Assembly: GCA_014799385.1 (NCBI GenBank)
Contig: JAAVIC010000002.1
Coordinates: 59,700 to 123,699, forward strand
DNA length: 64,000 bases
Source: Oscillospiraceae bacterium
GTDB taxonomy: Bacteria > Bacillota > Clostridia > Oscillospirales > Ruminococcaceae
Direction of reading: 5' to 3'
The notes under the pieces: model-generated
Databases searched by the model: none
What the model was told of the DNA's origin: nothing
Seen by the model: the letters and a program-made list of their open reading frames with translations, nothing else
Position numbers and translations under genes: made by a program
Part shown: positions 62,298 to 64,000 of the stretch, piece by piece
How positions within the stretch are numbered: the first letter of the stretch is position 1
Layout of the letters: every line of letters starts with the position of its first letter

Positions 62298-64000
62298 ATG
62301 GCAGATAAGGTTACCGAAATGCTCGACCGCTTCACGGCTTTGGCGCAGCAGGAAAAGCAGCTCTCCGCCGATACGGACAGCATTTATAGGGAGTACAATG
62401 ATTACCTGAAGTCTTGCGATGAGGATTTGAACAAGAAAATTGAGGAAATCCGCGCGAAGATGTCCAAGTTGGATTATTATCTGAATTATGCTATGGAACA
62501 CGCCCAGGCAAGCGAGCTGGAGGCTGCCACTGCTCCGTTTGAAACCGATGAGGGGCATCTGGAGAGCATTCGGCAGACTATCAAATTGGATAGCCATAAT
62601 GACCCCAATGCCGAAAGCCTGTATACCAAAGTTACGGGTATGCGGCTTTATTATGAACAGAAAATTGAGGAAACCCGCCATCTTATTGAGGGCAGCAAGG
62701 TTCAGGCAAAGCGGCAGTATGACGCGGATATCGACAATCTCAACCGCCGCAAGGAGGAGCAGGATAACAATGTCCGCGCGTACATACGCTCTGATGAGTT
62801 TAAGGACTACCTGCGTCTGCTGACATTTGACAAATCCGCGTTTAACAGTACGGGAACCGCTAAAATTCCCGAAAACAGCACCATAAGCCTTGGTCAGCGC
62901 AGAGTACGTTTGACTGTGCCGATGGATATTGAGCAAGATTTGGTGTTCATTTCCAATAATGAGTATAATGCCGGTGCTCGGACGATTGGCGCGCCGTTAA
63001 GAATTTCGCTGACGCGCGGCGGTGTGGCATATTTTGATTTTGACGAACGCAACAAGCAGTATCTGCTCGGCGGTATTCAGCGTTTGCTGCTGAATGCGGT
63101 GAAATACTTCGGGCACAATCTTGAGGACGTGTTGTTCTGCAACCCCGAGAGCTTCAACCCCGATTGTTTGGGACACATCGCGGCATTGGGACGCGGCGCA
63201 TATCCGTTTGTCATCATTCCGAACTCCGCCGGTGAAATCGACCATCGCGTAGAGGAATATTTCACTGATATTGAGCGCTATCCCGCCTCTAATGCGGTTT
63301 CGCGTATCGTGGTAATGCATTGCTTCCCCGAAAAGTACAGCGATGACGTTTGCGAGCGTGTATTGAATCTGTGTAAAAATGCCGAGAAATACGGCGTATT
63401 GGTAGTTTTGACGCATTATAACGCAGAGGACGAGGGCGATGTTGGGGCTGAAATCCGCGAGATGGGCATTTCCGTGCGCAGCAAAAACGGCGGATTTTGG
63501 GTGGAACGGCTTCGCGAGAGCCTTTTCTGGTATTCCGCACCGTCCGATATTCCAATGGAGATTCGCCGCGATTTTGTGGATAACCGCCGTCCTAAGCCGA
63601 AGCCCGCGCCGATTCCCGAACCTGTAAAGCCTGTCGAACCGGAAATTCCCGAGGAGCTTGAAATCCTCGAAGAGCCGATTCCCGAGATTGAGGAGGTTAT
63701 AGAAGAGCAGATTTCCGAGCCTGTTGCGGATATGTTCGAGGATATGAACCAACCCGAACCCGTGGAGGAAACTGCTCCCGAGCCTGTTGCGGATATGTTC
63801 GAGGATATGAATCAACCCGAACCCGTGGAAGAAATTGTTCCCGAGCCTGTTGCGGATATGTTCGAGGAAATGAATCAGACCGAACCCGTGGAGGAAATTG
63901 CTCCCGAGCCTGTTGCGGATATGTTCGGGGATATGAACCAGCCCGAACCCGCAGAGGAAATCGCTCCCGAGCCTGTTGCGGATATGTTCGGGGATATGAA
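62298..64000 (+). CDS. Large unknown protein with coiled coil and repeat region (incomplete)
   Basis: ATG after AAGGAG; the frame stays open for 567 codons to the window end. Residues 1-180 are coiled coil (MLDRFTALAQQEKQL, YRRKEEQ-type charged heptads). Residues about 190-420 form a domain with TISLGQRRVRLTVPMDIEQD, YNAGARTIGAPLRISL and RGGVAYFDFDE, then LGGIQRLLLNAVKYFGHN. From about 440 it becomes a Pro/Glu-rich stalk ending in 21-residue repeats. It could be the N-terminal part of a large FtsK/SpoIIIE-like or tellurite-operon-type protein; no Walker motif lies inside the window, so I do not assign it. Confidence 0.7.
   Translation, partial: MADKVTEMLDRFTALAQQEKQLSADTDSIYREYNDYLKSCDEDLNKKIEEIRAKMSKLDYYLNYAMEHAQASELEAATAPFETDEGHLESIRQTIKLDSHNDPNAESLYTKVTGMRLYYEQKIEETRHLIEGSKVQAKRQYDADIDNLNRRKEEQDNNVRAYIRSDEFKDYLRLLTFDKSAFNSTGTAKIPENSTISLGQRRVRLTVPMDIEQDLVFISNNEYNAGARTIGAPLRISLTRGGVAYFDFDERNKQYLLGGIQRLLLNAVKYFGHNLEDVLFCNPESFNPDCLGHIAALGRGAYPFVIIPNSAGEIDHRVEEYFTDIERYPASNAVSRIVVMHCFPEKYSDDVCERVLNLCKNAEKYGVLVVLTHYNAEDEGDVGAEIREMGISVRSKNGGFWVERLRESLFWYSAPSDIPMEIRRDFVDNRRPKPKPAPIPEPVKPVEPEIPEELEILEEPIPEIEEVIEEQISEPVADMFEDMNQPEPVEETAPEPVADMFEDMNQPEPVEEIVPEPVADMFEEMNQTEPVEEIAPEPVADMFGDMNQPEPAEEIAPEPVADMFGDM
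63717..64000 (+). repeat. 63-bp tandem coding repeat (21 aa), at least 4.5 copies
   Basis: Copies start at 63717, 63780, 63843, 63906 and 63969 and run past the window end. Each encodes EPVADMFEDMNQPEPVEE plus a variable trio. They are near identical at DNA level, so the copy number probably varies. They extend the acidic stalk of the terminal protein. Confidence 0.92.

Overview
This window is a bacterial chromosome segment of roughly balanced GC with dense, mostly operonic genes. The gene set points to a spore-forming or spore-related Clostridia member: spoVG, hfq next to miaA, ylbF-mutS-mutL, a sepF/ylmH/divIVA division cluster, a DUF1934 gene before argS, recD2 and an NADP-type glutamate dehydrogenase. 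The gut Oscillospirales/Ruminococcus group is my best guess. That placement is inference from family knowledge; no rRNA gene is present to fix it.

Layout. 1-8.5 kb (minus strand) is a purine biosynthesis operon read purE-HAD-purC-purF-EFR1 ferredoxin-purM-three tandem paralogues of unknown function-purN-P-loop gene. Its leader holds a 23-codon Phe-rich ORF followed at once by a terminator hairpin. 8.6-12 kb holds a broken AraC/GyrI-type regulator with one in-frame amber codon, a small unknown gene, tRNA-Ser(UGA) and gdhA. 12-19 kb (plus) holds two near-duplicate secreted M23 peptidoglycan hydrolases and the ilvB-ilvN-ilvC branched-chain operon, then a rhomboid protease. 19.9-26 kb is prmA, a small membrane protein, recD2, a ComF-type gene, crcB and miaB. 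26-36 kb is ylbF-mutS-mutL, small accessory genes (AraC regulator, DUF3795, two VOC proteins, TfoX-N and a truncated TfoX copy), then miaA and hfq. 36-45 kb is an HlyD-like adaptor, yggS, sepF, ylmH, divIVA, ileS, lspA and an RluD-type gene. 45-52 kb has a HAD phosphatase, unknown genes, a split transketolase, galE (minus) with a structured leader, and ddl. 52-64 kb has DUF1934-argS, a YfhO membrane protein, a NUDIX hydrolase, spoVG (minus), murC, an M20 dipeptidase, a VanY-type lipoprotein, and a large unfinished ORF ending in 63-bp tandem repeats.

The most striking unexplained feature is a family of about 14 intergenic structured elements, mostly 90-112 bp. Each is bounded by a short inverted repeat (variants of GCAAATTCAAAAC or GAAATTCCGAAA). 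In most copies this stem encloses two inner hairpins whose sequences differ completely between copies while their base pairing is kept, as in a three-way-junction RNA. They lie in the gaps directly upstream of purM, the EFR1 gene, purF, both M23 genes, ilvB (two in tandem), ilvC, ylbF and both transketolase halves. In most copies the closing arm runs through a short A/T stretch into the Shine-Dalgarno sequence of the next gene. I do not recognise this family. It could be a cis-regulatory RNA or a MITE-like element that settles in 5' leaders.
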